Part shown: positions 18,720 to 28,393 of the stretch, piece after piece
Layout of the letters: every line of letters begins with the position of its first letter
Numbering within the stretch: the stretch's first letter is position 1
Program-made: the position numbers and the translations under genes
Notes under the pieces: model-generated
The model's input: the letters and a program-made list of their open reading frames with translations, nothing else
What the model was told of the DNA's origin: nothing
The model's database searches: none
Source: Staphylococcus shinii
GTDB lineage: Bacteria; Bacillota; Bacilli; Staphylococcales; Staphylococcaceae
Direction: 5' to 3'
Length of the DNA: 64,000 nucleotides
Assembly (NCBI RefSeq): GCF_017583065.1
Contig: NZ_JAGEVL010000001.1
Span: 1-64,000 of the forward strand

Positions 18720-19520
18720 TTACATAAAATCGGCAAAATGGTCTCTATAACGCATATGCAATATAGCACCAATAATAAATAAAATCACAACTAAGGCAAG
18801 GTTATAAAGCGTTAAATGCCAATGCTCTATAAAATACCATTCATGATGAAGCACAGCGGCTCTATATCCTTCTGCAAGGAAATATATTGGATTTAATTTC
18901 ATCACTGTTATTACAATTTCATTTTTAGGTGCATACAAAATAGAAGATACAAAAAATATAATTCTCATTAATGATTGAACTACCATCTGCGTATCTCGAA
19001 TCAGTACACCTAATGTAGAAGTTAATAGCGAGATGACTATAGTAAGTATAAGTGCGTAAGGCACATATATCAATAATTGTAATGAATAAATTGAAGGATA
19101 ATACCCCCCAAAGAAACATAATATTAGTACAATCATAAGTAAACCTAGATGACCATAAAATCTACTGAAAACAATGTAACTAGGTATAATTGATAAAGGA
19201 AACTTCATTTTAGCTACTTGATTATACTTTGAAGCGATTGATTTTGTACCTTCTAGTACGCCTTGGTTTACGAAAAACCACATGCTAATACCGACAATTA
19301 ACCAATAGATAAATGGGATTCCATCATGCATCGAATTATTTCGCAAGCCCAAACCGAAGACAAACCAGTATACTGCAATTTGCATGGCAGGGTTAATAAT
19401 CTCCCAAGCAATCCCTAAATAATTGTTGTGATTTGATATACGTAGTTGAAAGTCTGCTAGTCTTTTAATTAAATATAAATTTTTCAATTGTTCTTTTAAC
19501 ACAAACCACATTGCATTCAT
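18720..19520 (-). CDS. tarG: TarG/TagG-like teichoic acid export permease
   Basis: This is an ABC-2 type permease of 266 residues with about six membrane segments. It matches my recollection of S. aureus TarG across its whole length, including NHNNYLGIAWEIINP, VYWFVFGLG, TSTLGVLIRDTQM and the C-terminal MRYRDHFADFM. TarG with the ATPase TarH moves wall teichoic acid to the outer surface. Neither tarH nor any tag/tar synthesis gene is adjacent, so this is either the relocated main copy or a paralog. The start at 19520 gives the same N-terminal length as TarG, with a weak GAAAGAGTG site upstream. Confidence 0.82.
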   Translation of the reverse strand: MNAMWFVLKEQLKNLYLIKRLADFQLRISNHNNYLGIAWEIINPAMQIAVYWFVFGLGLRNNSMHDGIPFIYWLIVGISMWFFVNQGVLEGTKSIASKYNQVAKMKFPLSIIPSYIVFSRFYGHLGLLMIVLILCFFGGYYPSIYSLQLLIYVPYALILTIVISLLTSTLGVLIRDTQMVVQSLMRIIFFVSSILYAPKNEIVITVMKLNPIYFLAEGYRAAVLHHEWYFIEHWHLTLYNLALVVILFIIGAILHMRYRDHFADFM

Positions 19521-19687
19521 TTGAATATATCACTCTTTCATGCTGACTTTTTAAAAACTGACAAATAAGATTATACATTATAATTTTTAATATAAGCAAA
19601 TATAAATAAAATGACAGTAATATTAAAGTTTAAAGCGTAACTATAAAAAGCTTGGGTTCATTATCATAAAATACTTTATTTAAGTTA

Positions 19688-19728
19688 AAGCGAACCTACC
19701 CAATTAGCATAGTAGGAGGTTCGTTAAA
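19688..19728 (-). terminator. Probable terminator of pflBA
   Basis: GCGAACCTACC and the partly complementary GGAGGTTCGTT form a hairpin just downstream of pflA on the minus strand. The T-run is short, so termination may be incomplete. Confidence 0.5.
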
Positions 19729-19744
19729 ATAACATGTAGTATTG

Positions 19745-20500
19745 TTATATTTTTAAAGGGATGTTACCTTTAAAATTTACAAGTTGATAAGCTAATTTAA
19801 CATCGTTATCTGTAGGTGGTTGAACTTTATTTAAAGGATAGCTCAAGTTCATTGCTTCCCATTTATGGACACCAAGTTGATGATAGGGCAATAGTTCAAA
19901 TCTTTCCACATTATCCAATGTATTTATAAACGCGCCTAATTGTATTAAATCTTCCTTAGCATCAGTATATCCGGGAACTAGCACGTGTCTAATCCAAACA
20001 GGTTGTTTAACATCTGATAACTTTTTAGCAATTTTTAATATTTGTGTGTTAGGTTTTTCAGTTAATGCTATGTGTTTCTCATTATCAATATGTTTAATAT
20101 CCAAGAGTATTAAGTCTGTATATTTTAATAATTTATCGAAGTGACGTTGAAATGCTAATGTGTCATTTGCACAACCTGCAGAAGTATCGATACATGTATG
20201 AATTCCGTTTGCCTTTAACGCTTTAAATAAAGCTGTGACAAAGGGCATTTGCAACAATGGTTCGCCACCACTTATAGTTACGCCGCCCCCAGATGCTTCA
20301 AAATAAGGTTTGAAAGATGTTATTTCATCCACCATTTCGTCTACTGTTACTTCTCTAGATAATTCATTGACTTTCCATGTATCCGGATTATGACAATATA
20401 AACATCTCAGTAAACAGCCTTGCATAAAAAGTATATATCTAATACCTGGTCCATCGACAGTACCCATACTTTCAACAGAGTGCAAGTGTCCTTTAAGCAT
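19745..20500 (-). CDS. pflA: Pyruvate formate-lyase activating enzyme
   Basis: PflA is a radical SAM enzyme that installs the glycyl radical on PflB under anaerobic conditions. The 251-residue protein carries the cluster-binding [11 protein letters not shown] (CxxxCxxC) near residue 30, and the GGE motif in [13 protein letters not shown]. Length is typical. It lies 26 bases downstream of pflB on the same strand, so the two form one operon under the Rex-like operator upstream of pflB. Confidence 0.96.
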   Translation of the reverse strand: MLKGHLHSVESMGTVDGPGIRYILFMQGCLLRCLYCHNPDTWKVNELSREVTVDEMVDEITSFKPYFEASGGGVTISGGEPLLQMPFVTALFKALKANGIHTCIDTSAGCANDTLAFQRHFDKLLKYTDLILLDIKHIDNEKHIALTEKPNTQILKIAKKLSDVKQPVWIRHVLVPGYTDAKEDLIQLGAFINTLDNVERFELLPYHQLGVHKWEAMNLSYPLNKVQPPTDNDVKLAYQLVNFKGNIPLKI

Positions 20501-20526
20501 TTTGCTCCCACCTTATAATTTTTGTT

Positions 20527-22776
20527 TTACATTCTTTCATGAAACGTACGAGAAATAACATCTAATTGTTGTTCTCGTGTTAATTTAATGAAATTAACAG
20601 CATAGCCAGAAACACGAATAGTAAGTTGCGGATACTCTTCGGGGTGCTCCATTGCATCTAACAATGTGTCTCGATTAAAGACGTTTATGTTTAAATGATG
20701 GCCGTGTTGCATAGCGTATCCATCAAGCATACTTGTAAGATTTTTATTTTGCTCTTCTGGTAATTTTCCTAATGATTTAGGAACGATACTAAATGTATTT
20801 GAAATACCATCTTTGCAACAATCATAAGGAATTTTTGCAACAGAGCTCAGTGATGATAATGCACCTTTTTGGTCCCGCCCATGCATTGGGTTGGCACCTG
20901 GGGCAAATGGTTCACCAGCTTTTCGTCCATCAGGTGTATTACCGGTCTTTTTACCATAAACGACATTTGAAGTGATTGTAAGTACACTCATTGTATGCTC
21001 AGAATTACGATATGTTTTATGGCTTCTTAATTTAGTCATAAAGCGTTCTACTAAATCTACGGCGATATCATCTACACGAGTATCATTGTTGCCATATTTA
21101 GGGAAATCTCCATTTATTTCAAAATCAATTACTAAACCATTTTCATCACGTATTGGCATAACTTGGGCATATTTAATTGCTGACAATGAATCCGCAGCAA
21201 CTGATAAACCTGCAATACCTGTTGCCATCGTACGTATGATATTAGTATCGTGTAACGCCATCTCGATACGCTCGTAACTGTATTTATCATGCATATAATG
21301 AATAATATTTAAAGCATTGATGTAAACGCCTGCTAACCAATCCATCATCTTATCAAACTTTTCAAATACTTCATCGTAATTTAATACTTGTGAATTGATA
21401 GCTTCATATGATGGTCCGACTTGCATACCAGATTTTTCATCTTTTCCACCATTAATTGCGTATAATAAAGTTTTAGCTAAGTTTGCACGAGCACCAAAGA
21501 ATTGCATTTGTTTACCAATTTTCATTGCAGATACACAACATGCAATACCATAGTCATCACCGTATGATTCACGCATTAAATCATCATTTTCATACTGTAT
21601 TGAACTTGTTTTTATACTCATTTTTGCACAATAATTTTTAAAATGTGTTGGTAATTGTACTGACCAAAGTACAGTTAAATTTGGTTCTGGTGCAGGTCCT
21701 AAGTTGTCTAATGAGTGTAAGAAACGGAATGAGTTCTTAGTTACAAGAGGTTTACCATTAATTCCTATACCACCAATTGATTCAGTAACCCAAGTAGGGT
21801 CTCCAGAGAATAATTCATTATAATCTGGTGTACGTGCAAATTTCACAATACGTAATTTCATAATAAAGTGATCAATTATTTCTTGAACTTCACTTTCGGT
21901 GATAGTACCATTTTTTAAATCACGTTCAGCATAAATATCTAAGAATGTAGACGTACGTCCTAAACTCATAGCAGCACCATTTTGTTCTTTGATAGCAGCT
22001 AAATATGCTAAATAAAGCCATTGAACAGCTTCTTTAAAAGTAGTAGCAGGGCGTCCTAGATCAAAGCCATAAGTTTCACCTAATACTTTTAATTCTTTAA
22101 GTGAGCGATATTGTTCTGATAATTCTTCGCGTAATCGAATAATATCTTCTGACATTTCAGTAGACATTGTATTGAAGTCATGCATTTTTTCTGCCATCAA
22201 AAAATCAATGCCATAGAGCGCAACACGGCGATAATCGCCAATTATTCGTCCTCTGCCATAAGCATCCGGAAGGCCTGTGATAATACCAGCTTTTCGACAG
22301 TCAAGCATTTCTTTAGAGTAGGCATCAAACACACCTTGGTTATGAGTTTTACGATAATCTGTAAATATTTTTTCAGTTTCTGAATCTAGTTTATAACCAT
22401 AAGATTCACAGGCTGCTTTGGCCATACGAATGCCGCCAAATGGTTGCATAGATCGTTTAAATGGTTTTTCAGTTTGGACGCCGACAATAGTTTCTAAATC
22501 TTGATTTAAATAACCGGCTTCATGCGAGGTTATTGTCGAGGGTACTTTTGTATCCATATCCCACATACCACCACGTTCACGCTCTTCTTTTGATAAAGCC
22601 ATTACTTGATCCCAAAGCTTAGATGTTGCGTCAGTAGGGCCTTCTAAAAATTGATCATCGCCTTCATAAAGTGAGTAGTTTAGTTGGATAAACTCACGAA
22701 CATCGACATGGCGACGCCAACGCCCACTTTTAAATCCTTGCCAAGCAATTTCGTGTAATTTTTCTTTTTCTAACAT
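20527..22776 (-). CDS. pflB: Formate C-acetyltransferase (pyruvate formate-lyase)
   Basis: PflB splits pyruvate and CoA into acetyl-CoA and formate during fermentation and also supplies formate to one-carbon metabolism. The 749-residue enzyme shows the adjacent active-site cysteines in [13 protein letters not shown] and the glycyl-radical loop RVSGYAVNF near the C-terminus. The start is ATG 22776, because GGAAG lies 7 bases upstream. An in-frame ATG at 22794 has no binding site. pflA follows. purU upstream on the same strand is a formate-related neighbour. Confidence 0.97.
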   Translation of the reverse strand: MLEKEKLHEIAWQGFKSGRWRRHVDVREFIQLNYSLYEGDDQFLEGPTDATSKLWDQVMALSKEERERGGMWDMDTKVPSTITSHEAGYLNQDLETIVGVQTEKPFKRSMQPFGGIRMAKAACESYGYKLDSETEKIFTDYRKTHNQGVFDAYSKEMLDCRKAGIITGLPDAYGRGRIIGDYRRVALYGIDFLMAEKMHDFNTMSTEMSEDIIRLREELSEQYRSLKELKVLGETYGFDLGRPATTFKEAVQWLYLAYLAAIKEQNGAAMSLGRTSTFLDIYAERDLKNGTITESEVQEIIDHFIMKLRIVKFARTPDYNELFSGDPTWVTESIGGIGINGKPLVTKNSFRFLHSLDNLGPAPEPNLTVLWSVQLPTHFKNYCAKMSIKTSSIQYENDDLMRESYGDDYGIACCVSAMKIGKQMQFFGARANLAKTLLYAINGGKDEKSGMQVGPSYEAINSQVLNYDEVFEKFDKMMDWLAGVYINALNIIHYMHDKYSYERIEMALHDTNIIRTMATGIAGLSVAADSLSAIKYAQVMPIRDENGLVIDFEINGDFPKYGNNDTRVDDIAVDLVERFMTKLRSHKTYRNSEHTMSVLTITSNVVYGKKTGNTPDGRKAGEPFAPGANPMHGRDQKGALSSLSSVAKIPYDCCKDGISNTFSIVPKSLGKLPEEQNKNLTSMLDGYAMQHGHHLNINVFNRDTLLDAMEHPEEYPQLTIRVSGYAVNFIKLTREQQLDVISRTFHERM

Positions 22777-22830
22777 TTTTACTCTTCCATTCATTCAGTT
22801 AATAATTTCAAAAATATTGTAACATTGATA

Positions 22831-22848
22831 TTGTTAAAACTTTCACAA
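22831..22848. promoter_or_regulatory. Rex-like operator upstream of pflBA
   Basis: TTGTTAAAACTTTCACAA differs little from the Rex consensus TTGTGAA-W4-TTCACAA. A second, perfect inverted repeat (CTTTCACA, 5 bases, TGTGAAAG at 22840-22860) overlaps it. Rex represses fermentation genes when NAD+/NADH is high, which fits pflBA. The rest of 22861-23013 shows no gene. Confidence 0.7.
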
Positions 22849-23013
22849 TGTTTGTGAAAGTTTTAAATACAAACTGTGAACGATTTGAAAAACTGTAGGA
22901 TATTATATAACAGGTTTATAGTATTGCGTGTCTGTTATACAACAGAAAACACTTGTATTGTGAGCAGTTTATAATGAAAAGATAGAGGAAAAAATTAGTG
23001 AAAAACACGATGT

Positions 23014-23063
23014 ATAAAAATAAGTCACTTCTACCCCTTGTAATTTGTGGATAAAAGCGACTT
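23014..23063 (-). terminator. Terminator of purU
   Basis: On the minus strand AAGTCGCTT pairs with AAGTGACTT, with a T-run after the stem. Confidence 0.65.
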
Positions 23064-23163
23064 AAAAAATCATATATAATAGAAGGTTTTAGAAATTAAA
23101 TTATGCGTAAAATTGTATTAATCATGATGATAACAGTAATTAGTACACTTTTTATACACAATA

Positions 23164-24015
23164 TTAATTGAAAACAATTGTTTTATTGCCATCATTTACG
23201 ATAACTTTATGTTGAACATGATATTCAACTGCTTGAGCTAAAACAGAAGATTCAACATGACGTCCAATTTTACGTAAATCTTGTACGTTATAACGATGAT
23301 TAATACGTGTGACATCTTGGTCTATAATTGGTCCTTCATCTAAATCAGAAGTTACGTAATGACTTGTTGCACCAACTAATTTAACGCCGCGCTCCCAAGC
23401 TTGTTTGTATGGGTTCGCTCCAATGAATGAAGGTAAGAAAGAATGGTGGATATTAATAATTTGATTTGGATAATGACTTACAAAATTATCTGTAAGTATT
23501 TGCATATATTTAGCTAAAACAATTAATTCTACTTCGTGTTTTGCGCAAATATCCAATATATTTTGCTCAACAATCGCCTTATCATTATTACTTGGCACAT
23601 AGTAAAAAGGGATATTAAACGATTCAGCAAAATGCCTATTGTTTTCATGATTACTGACAACACAAGTGATTTCAGCAGGGATTTCTTTACGCTGAACTCT
23701 TAATAATACTTCATTAAAAGCATGGTCTTCTTTTGATACAAATAATGCGATTTTTGTTTTATCACTTGTATCAAAAATATCAAAATTAATGTCATTTTGA
23801 CTTAAAGTATTTTCTAGAGCTTCTTTCAGTTGTGTTGCTTTTTCAAACTCAAATCTTAAAAATAATTTCCCTTCGGTATCTTGTGCATGATCATATTCAG
23901 TAAAGTGATCAAGATGTAAAATATTAGAGCCGTATTCTGCAATAATATTTGTAATTAATGATGTTATACCGACTTTGTCATTGCATGTTGCGAGTAATAT
24001 GTATTTATCTTCCAT
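23164..24015 (-). CDS. purU: Formyltetrahydrofolate deformylase
   Basis: PurU hydrolyses 10-formyltetrahydrofolate to formate and tetrahydrofolate, balancing the one-carbon pool. The 283-residue protein has an N-terminal ACT regulatory domain (about 1-80). A formyltransferase-fold catalytic domain follows, with IINIHHSFLPSFIGANPY near 193-210, the family His in VGATSHYVTSDLDEGPII, and a conserved Asp. AGGTG precedes the ATG. It lies upstream of pflBA on the same strand, separated by a terminator. Confidence 0.94.
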   Translation of the reverse strand: MEDKYILLATCNDKVGITSLITNIIAEYGSNILHLDHFTEYDHAQDTEGKLFLRFEFEKATQLKEALENTLSQNDINFDIFDTSDKTKIALFVSKEDHAFNEVLLRVQRKEIPAEITCVVSNHENNRHFAESFNIPFYYVPSNNDKAIVEQNILDICAKHEVELIVLAKYMQILTDNFVSHYPNQIINIHHSFLPSFIGANPYKQAWERGVKLVGATSHYVTSDLDEGPIIDQDVTRINHRYNVQDLRKIGRHVESSVLAQAVEYHVQHKVIVNDGNKTIVFN

Positions 24016-24447
24016 TTAAGCACCTCAAAATTTAAAAAGTACTTAAAATTATAGGGAATATTCTGAACAATGTAAATAAATAAAATATTTTTCAACAAAA
24101 TTACAACATTTTACAGTTTTAACTATACTATTATAGTAGAAATAGGATATAATAATAAATGGGTTTTTTTATCTTTTATGAGTAATAAGTAATGAGAGAT
24201 GATGACACTTTTCATGAAAATAATACGCTTACAAACAAAGTGATTTTTGTTTGTAAATTAATTATAAGATATAAGATTGATTATTTTGATAATTGCGCCA
24301 ATGATAAAAAACGATGAAAATTTGATTTCACTCTTTTATTTTCTTAAAAATTGTATTAAGATGTAATTTGTGTTTCAAGAAGCGTGTATTATTGCAATTT
24401 CTTGTGTCCGGATAAAATATTCTTTAGATGAAAGGTAGATTAAAGTA
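24016..24447. other. Intergenic region with no recognisable gene
   Basis: This AT-rich stretch separates divergent purU and the regulator gene. A short inverted repeat ACTATACTATTATAGT lies near 24121. GCTTACAAACAAAG and CTTTGTTTGTAAG-like segments near 24230-24256 form a weak hairpin. No coding, RNA gene or clear terminator is visible. Confidence 0.5.
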
Positions 24448-24912
24448 ATGGATAGACAGAATTTCACAGATTTAATTCAAACAAAATTTAAAATGGTACG
24501 TATTGAAGCAGGTTATACGCAAGATACGATGGCCCAAACTATTGGTCTTTCAAAAAAGACTTTAGTACAAATAGAAAAAGAAAGAGTACTACCTAACTGG
24601 ACAACATGTGTGTCAATTTGTGCATTATTTAGAGATTCAGATGTTTTAAATAGTACATTTGGTTGTGATCCGCTAGAAATGGTACAAACTATTTCTCGTA
24701 ATCACTGTGCGTACCCTAACCATTCAACAACAAGTGATATCTACTGGAACACTGTTGATAGCCGTAATGGTTTCATCTTACAAAGTAATAAAGTAAGTGA
24801 CATTTATCGAGTACTTAACCAAGAAACACAACCAATATTTGGTACTTCTAAATTAAGAGAAGCAGAAACATATTTTGGTAGAATTTCTAAAGAAGAGTTA
24901 ATGCACGTATAA
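24448..24912 (+). CDS. XRE-type helix-turn-helix transcriptional regulator
   Basis: This 154-residue protein has an N-terminal HTH_3 domain (about 8-65) with the helix pair YTQDTMAQTIGLSKKTLVQIEKERVLPNW. The C-terminal half has no domain I recognise and may sense a ligand or mediate dimerisation. It begins at ATG behind GAAAGGTAG. No operon partner is present, and its targets cannot be read from the sequence. Confidence 0.8.
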   Translation: MDRQNFTDLIQTKFKMVRIEAGYTQDTMAQTIGLSKKTLVQIEKERVLPNWTTCVSICALFRDSDVLNSTFGCDPLEMVQTISRNHCAYPNHSTTSDIYWNTVDSRNGFILQSNKVSDIYRVLNQETQPIFGTSKLREAETYFGRISKEELMHV

Positions 24913-25010
24913 TATTAATTCAATTTGTGATAGAAGAATCATTATTTATATAATTTGGTGACATAGGACTTTAAATTGTATATGAATGATTTAGTCACTA
25001 TACACTACTT

Positions 25011-25041
25011 GACCTAAACAAAAGATTTAGGTCTTTTTTTA
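25011..25041 (+). terminator. Terminator after the XRE regulator
   Basis: GACCTAAA and TTTAGGTC form a hairpin followed by seven T residues. Confidence 0.88.
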
Positions 25042-25170
25042 TTTTCAATTGTTTTTTAAAATGAATAGGTGTATGCTTCTACACAATTAAACTATATGTA
25101 TTGTACAATGTTTAAGAGTGAATTTTTAATAGTAGGATGTTATAAAGTAAAATAAAAAGGAGAAACTTTT

Positions 25171-26301
25171 ATGCATGCATTTTTAATAATTATTTTTATG
25201 ATGATAATTGGTGCATTAATAGGTGGAGTGACAAACGTTATTGCGGTAAAAATGTTGTTTCATCCATTCAAAACATATTATATTTTTAACAAACGCGTGC
25301 CATTTACACCAGGTTTAATACCAAAAAGAAGAGCAGAAATTGCTGATAAAATTGGCCAAGTTATAGAAGAACATTTACTAACTGAGAGTATGATTCAGTC
25401 TAAATTAAATGCGCCAACTTCTAGAACTGCAATCGAAGAAGTAATACAAAAACAAATTAAAAAATTAAAAGAGGATCGCATATCTTTTGATTATTTAGCG
25501 AATAAAGTCGACATAGATGTTGCACAATTAGCAAATGAGAAAATAGAATCGATTATGTCAGAAAAATTAGAAGCATTTTATTATGATCATCGAAGCACTC
25601 CTATTGAACAATTGATTCCTGAAGACATTGAAAAAAGTTTAGATAGTAAGATTGAAGCAGTACCAGAAATACTATTTGATAGAGCACGTGTTTACTTGAA
25701 ATCTGAAAAAGGTGCATTAGATATCGCGTCGATGTTAGATACTTTCTTTAATGAAAAAGGGAAAATTGTCGGGCTATTACAAATGTTTATGACAAAAGAA
25801 AGCATCGCTGATCGTATCCAACATGAATTAATCAGATTGACTAATCATCCTAAAGCTAAAGCAATCGCAAATCAAATTATCGAAAACGAATATGCAACAT
25901 TTAAATCTAAACAGTTAAATGAAGTGCTGAATGAACAACAATTCCAATCATTTAAAACATCAGTAACGGATTTGGCTATGGGCTATATGGATATCAATAA
26001 TATGGCAACAAAACCACTAAATACTCTTATGCCAAACTTTATACAATTTTTAGAAAATAAGTTATCCAAGCAACTAACAAACGTGATTATTGAAAATGCG
26101 TCTAAACATATCTCACCAATTATGAAGAAAGTCAATTTACGTCAAATGGTTGAAGAACAGATTAATACGTTTGACTTAGCATATATTGAGAAACTCATAA
26201 TAGATATAGCAAATAAAGAGTTAAAATTAATTATGTTATTAGGGTTCTTATTAGGTGGTATTATTGGTTTATTACAAGGGATAATTGCAATTTTTGTATA
26301 A
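25171..26301 (+). CDS. yheB: DUF445 family membrane protein (YheB-like)
   Basis: This 376-residue protein has a hydrophobic segment at each end (about 2-24 and 352-374). The central part is largely helical and charged, which is the DUF445/YheB layout. The N-terminal GGVTNVIAVKMLFHPFK and FTPGLIPKRRAEIADKIG are the conserved family stretches. In Bacillus yheB sits beside yheA, as here. A spore or envelope role has been suggested in Bacillus; in a non-sporing staphylococcus the function is unknown. GGAG precedes the ATG. Confidence 0.82.
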   Translation: MHAFLIIIFMMIIGALIGGVTNVIAVKMLFHPFKTYYIFNKRVPFTPGLIPKRRAEIADKIGQVIEEHLLTESMIQSKLNAPTSRTAIEEVIQKQIKKLKEDRISFDYLANKVDIDVAQLANEKIESIMSEKLEAFYYDHRSTPIEQLIPEDIEKSLDSKIEAVPEILFDRARVYLKSEKGALDIASMLDTFFNEKGKIVGLLQMFMTKESIADRIQHELIRLTNHPKAKAIANQIIENEYATFKSKQLNEVLNEQQFQSFKTSVTDLAMGYMDINNMATKPLNTLMPNFIQFLENKLSKQLTNVIIENASKHISPIMKKVNLRQMVEEQINTFDLAYIEKLIIDIANKELKLIMLLGFLLGGIIGLLQGIIAIFV

Positions 26302-26369
26302 CATATTAAATTATGTTATTGTAATATCGATGTGGTTTTAGCACATATACAAAAAAGGAGTGAAGCATA

Positions 26370-26714
26370 GTGGCAGTAAATTTATACGATCATGCAAATC
26401 AATTAGAGCAAGCATTAAGAGAAAGTGATGAATATCAAGCTATTCAAAATGCTTATGCAAAAGTTAAAGAAAATCAAGAATCAAAAGATTTATTTGATGA
26501 ATTCCGTGAAACACAATTAAATTTCCAACAAAAACAAATGCAAGGTGAAGAAATCGGTGAAGAAGAGCTGCAAAAAGCACAAGAACAAGCTCAAAAAATC
26601 GAAAATGATTCTAACATTTCTGAATTAATGGCGGCTGAACAAAATATGAGCCAAGTATTCCAAGAAATTAATCAAATCATTGTAAAACCTTTAGATGAAA
26701 TTTACGCTGACTAA
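26370..26714 (+). CDS. yheA: YlbF/YmcA (YheA, UPF0342) family protein
   Basis: This 114-residue, almost entirely helical, Gln/Glu-rich protein belongs to the YlbF/YmcA family. Relatives form helical bundles and take part in RNase Y-linked mRNA processing and competence or biofilm control in Bacillus. YheA itself has no settled role. The start is GTG 26370, 9 bases after AAAGGAG. It follows yheB by 68 bases. Confidence 0.85.
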   Translation: MAVNLYDHANQLEQALRESDEYQAIQNAYAKVKENQESKDLFDEFRETQLNFQQKQMQGEEIGEEELQKAQEQAQKIENDSNISELMAAEQNMSQVFQEINQIIVKPLDEIYAD

Positions 26715-26896
26715 TTATTGTTAGAGTAATGTATAGAGACTATAATACAAATAAATATTGTGTTGTAGTTTAAAATGGAATGAACAGAAAACTGATTATT
26801 TTATAACTACGATTTTGTTATCCATTATGATAGTTAAGACTATAAACGAAATAGCTTAATTTAAGCGCATTTTCAAACAGTCAATAACTACCAATA

Positions 26897-26943
26897 CAAA
26901 AATGAGGCTGAGGCATATATTTATGTGTCAGCCTCATTTTTTG
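26897..26943 (+). terminator. Terminator after yheA
   Basis: AAAATGAGGCTGA and TCAGCCTCATTTT form a strong hairpin with a T-run. It is of the AATGAGGCTG type common in staphylococci. From 26944 to 27055 no gene is visible. Confidence 0.9.
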
Positions 26944-27055
26944 TGCCCTTTTTAAAGATTATGTTTTAATTAAAAAATGATGAAAATGCTATTGTCTAAC
27001 TCATTTAATAATAATTAGAAGTGATATTGTCTTGATTTGAGCATCTTTTGTTTTA

Positions 27056-27085
27056 TCGACTGTCTAATAGACAATGTGGTAAAAT
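27056..27085 (+). promoter_or_regulatory. yhaONM promoter with a palindrome in the spacer
   Basis: TCGACT and TAAAAT (with TGG just before it) are separated by 18 bases. The palindrome TGTCTAATAGACA lies between them at 27061-27073. A repressor bound there would block polymerase. No LexA-type consensus is evident, so the regulator is unknown. Confidence 0.5.
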
Positions 27086-27207
27086 ATACTAATACAAGGT
27101 ATTTGTATGCATAAATTTTAGTATTGGTTGAAATTTGTAATATATTACTGAAACAACAAACATGCATCAGCTTAAATAAACCTTTCAATAAAGGAGAAAG
27201 ATACTGT

Positions 27208-28392
27208 ATGGTGAAATTTATTCATTGTGCTGATTTACATTTAGATAGCCCTTTTAAATCAAGAGATTATCTCAGTCAGCCTATTTTCGAAGATATCCAA
27301 AAAAGTGCTTATGAAAGTTTTAAAAAAATAGTAGATTTAGCATTAGCCGAAGAAGTCGATTTTATGATTATTTCAGGCGATTTATTTGATCAACAAAATC
27401 GCACATTACGCGCAGAAGTGTTCTTAAAGGAACAATTTGAACGTTTAGAGAGAGAACAAATTTTTGTCTATTTATGTCACGGTAACCACGATCCTTTATC
27501 ATCGAGTATTGGTACTGTATGGCCAGATAATGTATCAGTTTTCTCTGAAAATGTTGAAACATACCAAACAATAACTAAAAACGGAGAAGAAATTTACCTT
27601 CATGGTTTTAGTTATCAAAATGATGCAAGTTATGAGAATAAACTTGATGCATACCCAATTAGTCAAGGTTATAAAGGTATTCATATCGGTATTTTACATG
27701 GTACATATAGTAAAACAAGTACGAATGACCGTTACACAGAATTTAGATTAGAAGATTTAAATAATAAATTGTATCATTATTGGGCGTTGGGCCATATACA
27801 CGAGCGTCAACAATTGAGCGATATGCCACAAATACATTATCCAGGTAATATACAGGGACGACACTTTAAAGAGCTTGGTGAAAAAGGATGTTTACTTGTT
27901 GAGGGGGACAACTTAAAACTTGATGCTAAATTTATACCGACGCAATTTATAAGATTTGAGAAAGCGACGCTAGAAACAAAGCAAACCTCTAAACAGGGTA
28001 TCTTTAATGATATACAAGCATTTAAGACTCAAGTTAGAAAAAATGGTAAAGCAATCTATCAGTTGAACGTATTAATAGATTCAGACCAGTGGATACCTGA
28101 ACAAGATATTTTACAAATTCATGAAATGATTAGTGACTATGAAGCAAATGAACATAATTTTGTATTTATCGAAGACTTAACAATTAAAAATAAGTACGAT
28201 GATCAAAATACATTAGTTAAAGAATTTTCTCCAGAGTTAATTGAGGACAATACCATATATAATCTAGCGATGAATGACTTATATTTAAATCCTAAAGCGT
28301 CTAAGTACTTAGAAAACTATAGTGATTTTGATAGACGAGAACTTATTGAACATGCAGAAGAACTCTTGAAGTCAGATATGAGGGGAGAATAA
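27208..28392 (+). CDS. yhaO: SbcD-like metallophosphoesterase/DNA exonuclease YhaO
   Basis: This 394-residue protein is a calcineurin-like phosphoesterase. The metal-binding motifs are in order: HCADLHLDSPF (residues 5-15), ISGDLFDQQN near 53, CHGNHDP near 90 and ALGHIHERQ near 193. It pairs with the following SMC-like ATPase as an SbcCD-type nuclease complex, probably in DNA repair. The start is ATG 27208, 8 bases after AAGGAG. The longer reading from 27124 adds a segment without family character. Confidence 0.9.
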   Translation: MVKFIHCADLHLDSPFKSRDYLSQPIFEDIQKSAYESFKKIVDLALAEEVDFMIISGDLFDQQNRTLRAEVFLKEQFERLEREQIFVYLCHGNHDPLSSSIGTVWPDNVSVFSENVETYQTITKNGEEIYLHGFSYQNDASYENKLDAYPISQGYKGIHIGILHGTYSKTSTNDRYTEFRLEDLNNKLYHYWALGHIHERQQLSDMPQIHYPGNIQGRHFKELGEKGCLLVEGDNLKLDAKFIPTQFIRFEKATLETKQTSKQGIFNDIQAFKTQVRKNGKAIYQLNVLIDSDQWIPEQDILQIHEMISDYEANEHNFVFIEDLTIKNKYDDQNTLVKEFSPELIEDNTIYNLAMNDLYLNPKASKYLENYSDFDRRELIEHAEELLKSDMRGE

Positions 28393-28393
28393 A

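Noticed and set aside
23103..23171. 22-codon hydrophobic peptide MRKIVLIMMITVISTLF...
   Set aside because: It looks like a small membrane toxin, but there is no ribosome binding site at a proper distance and it overlaps the purU end.
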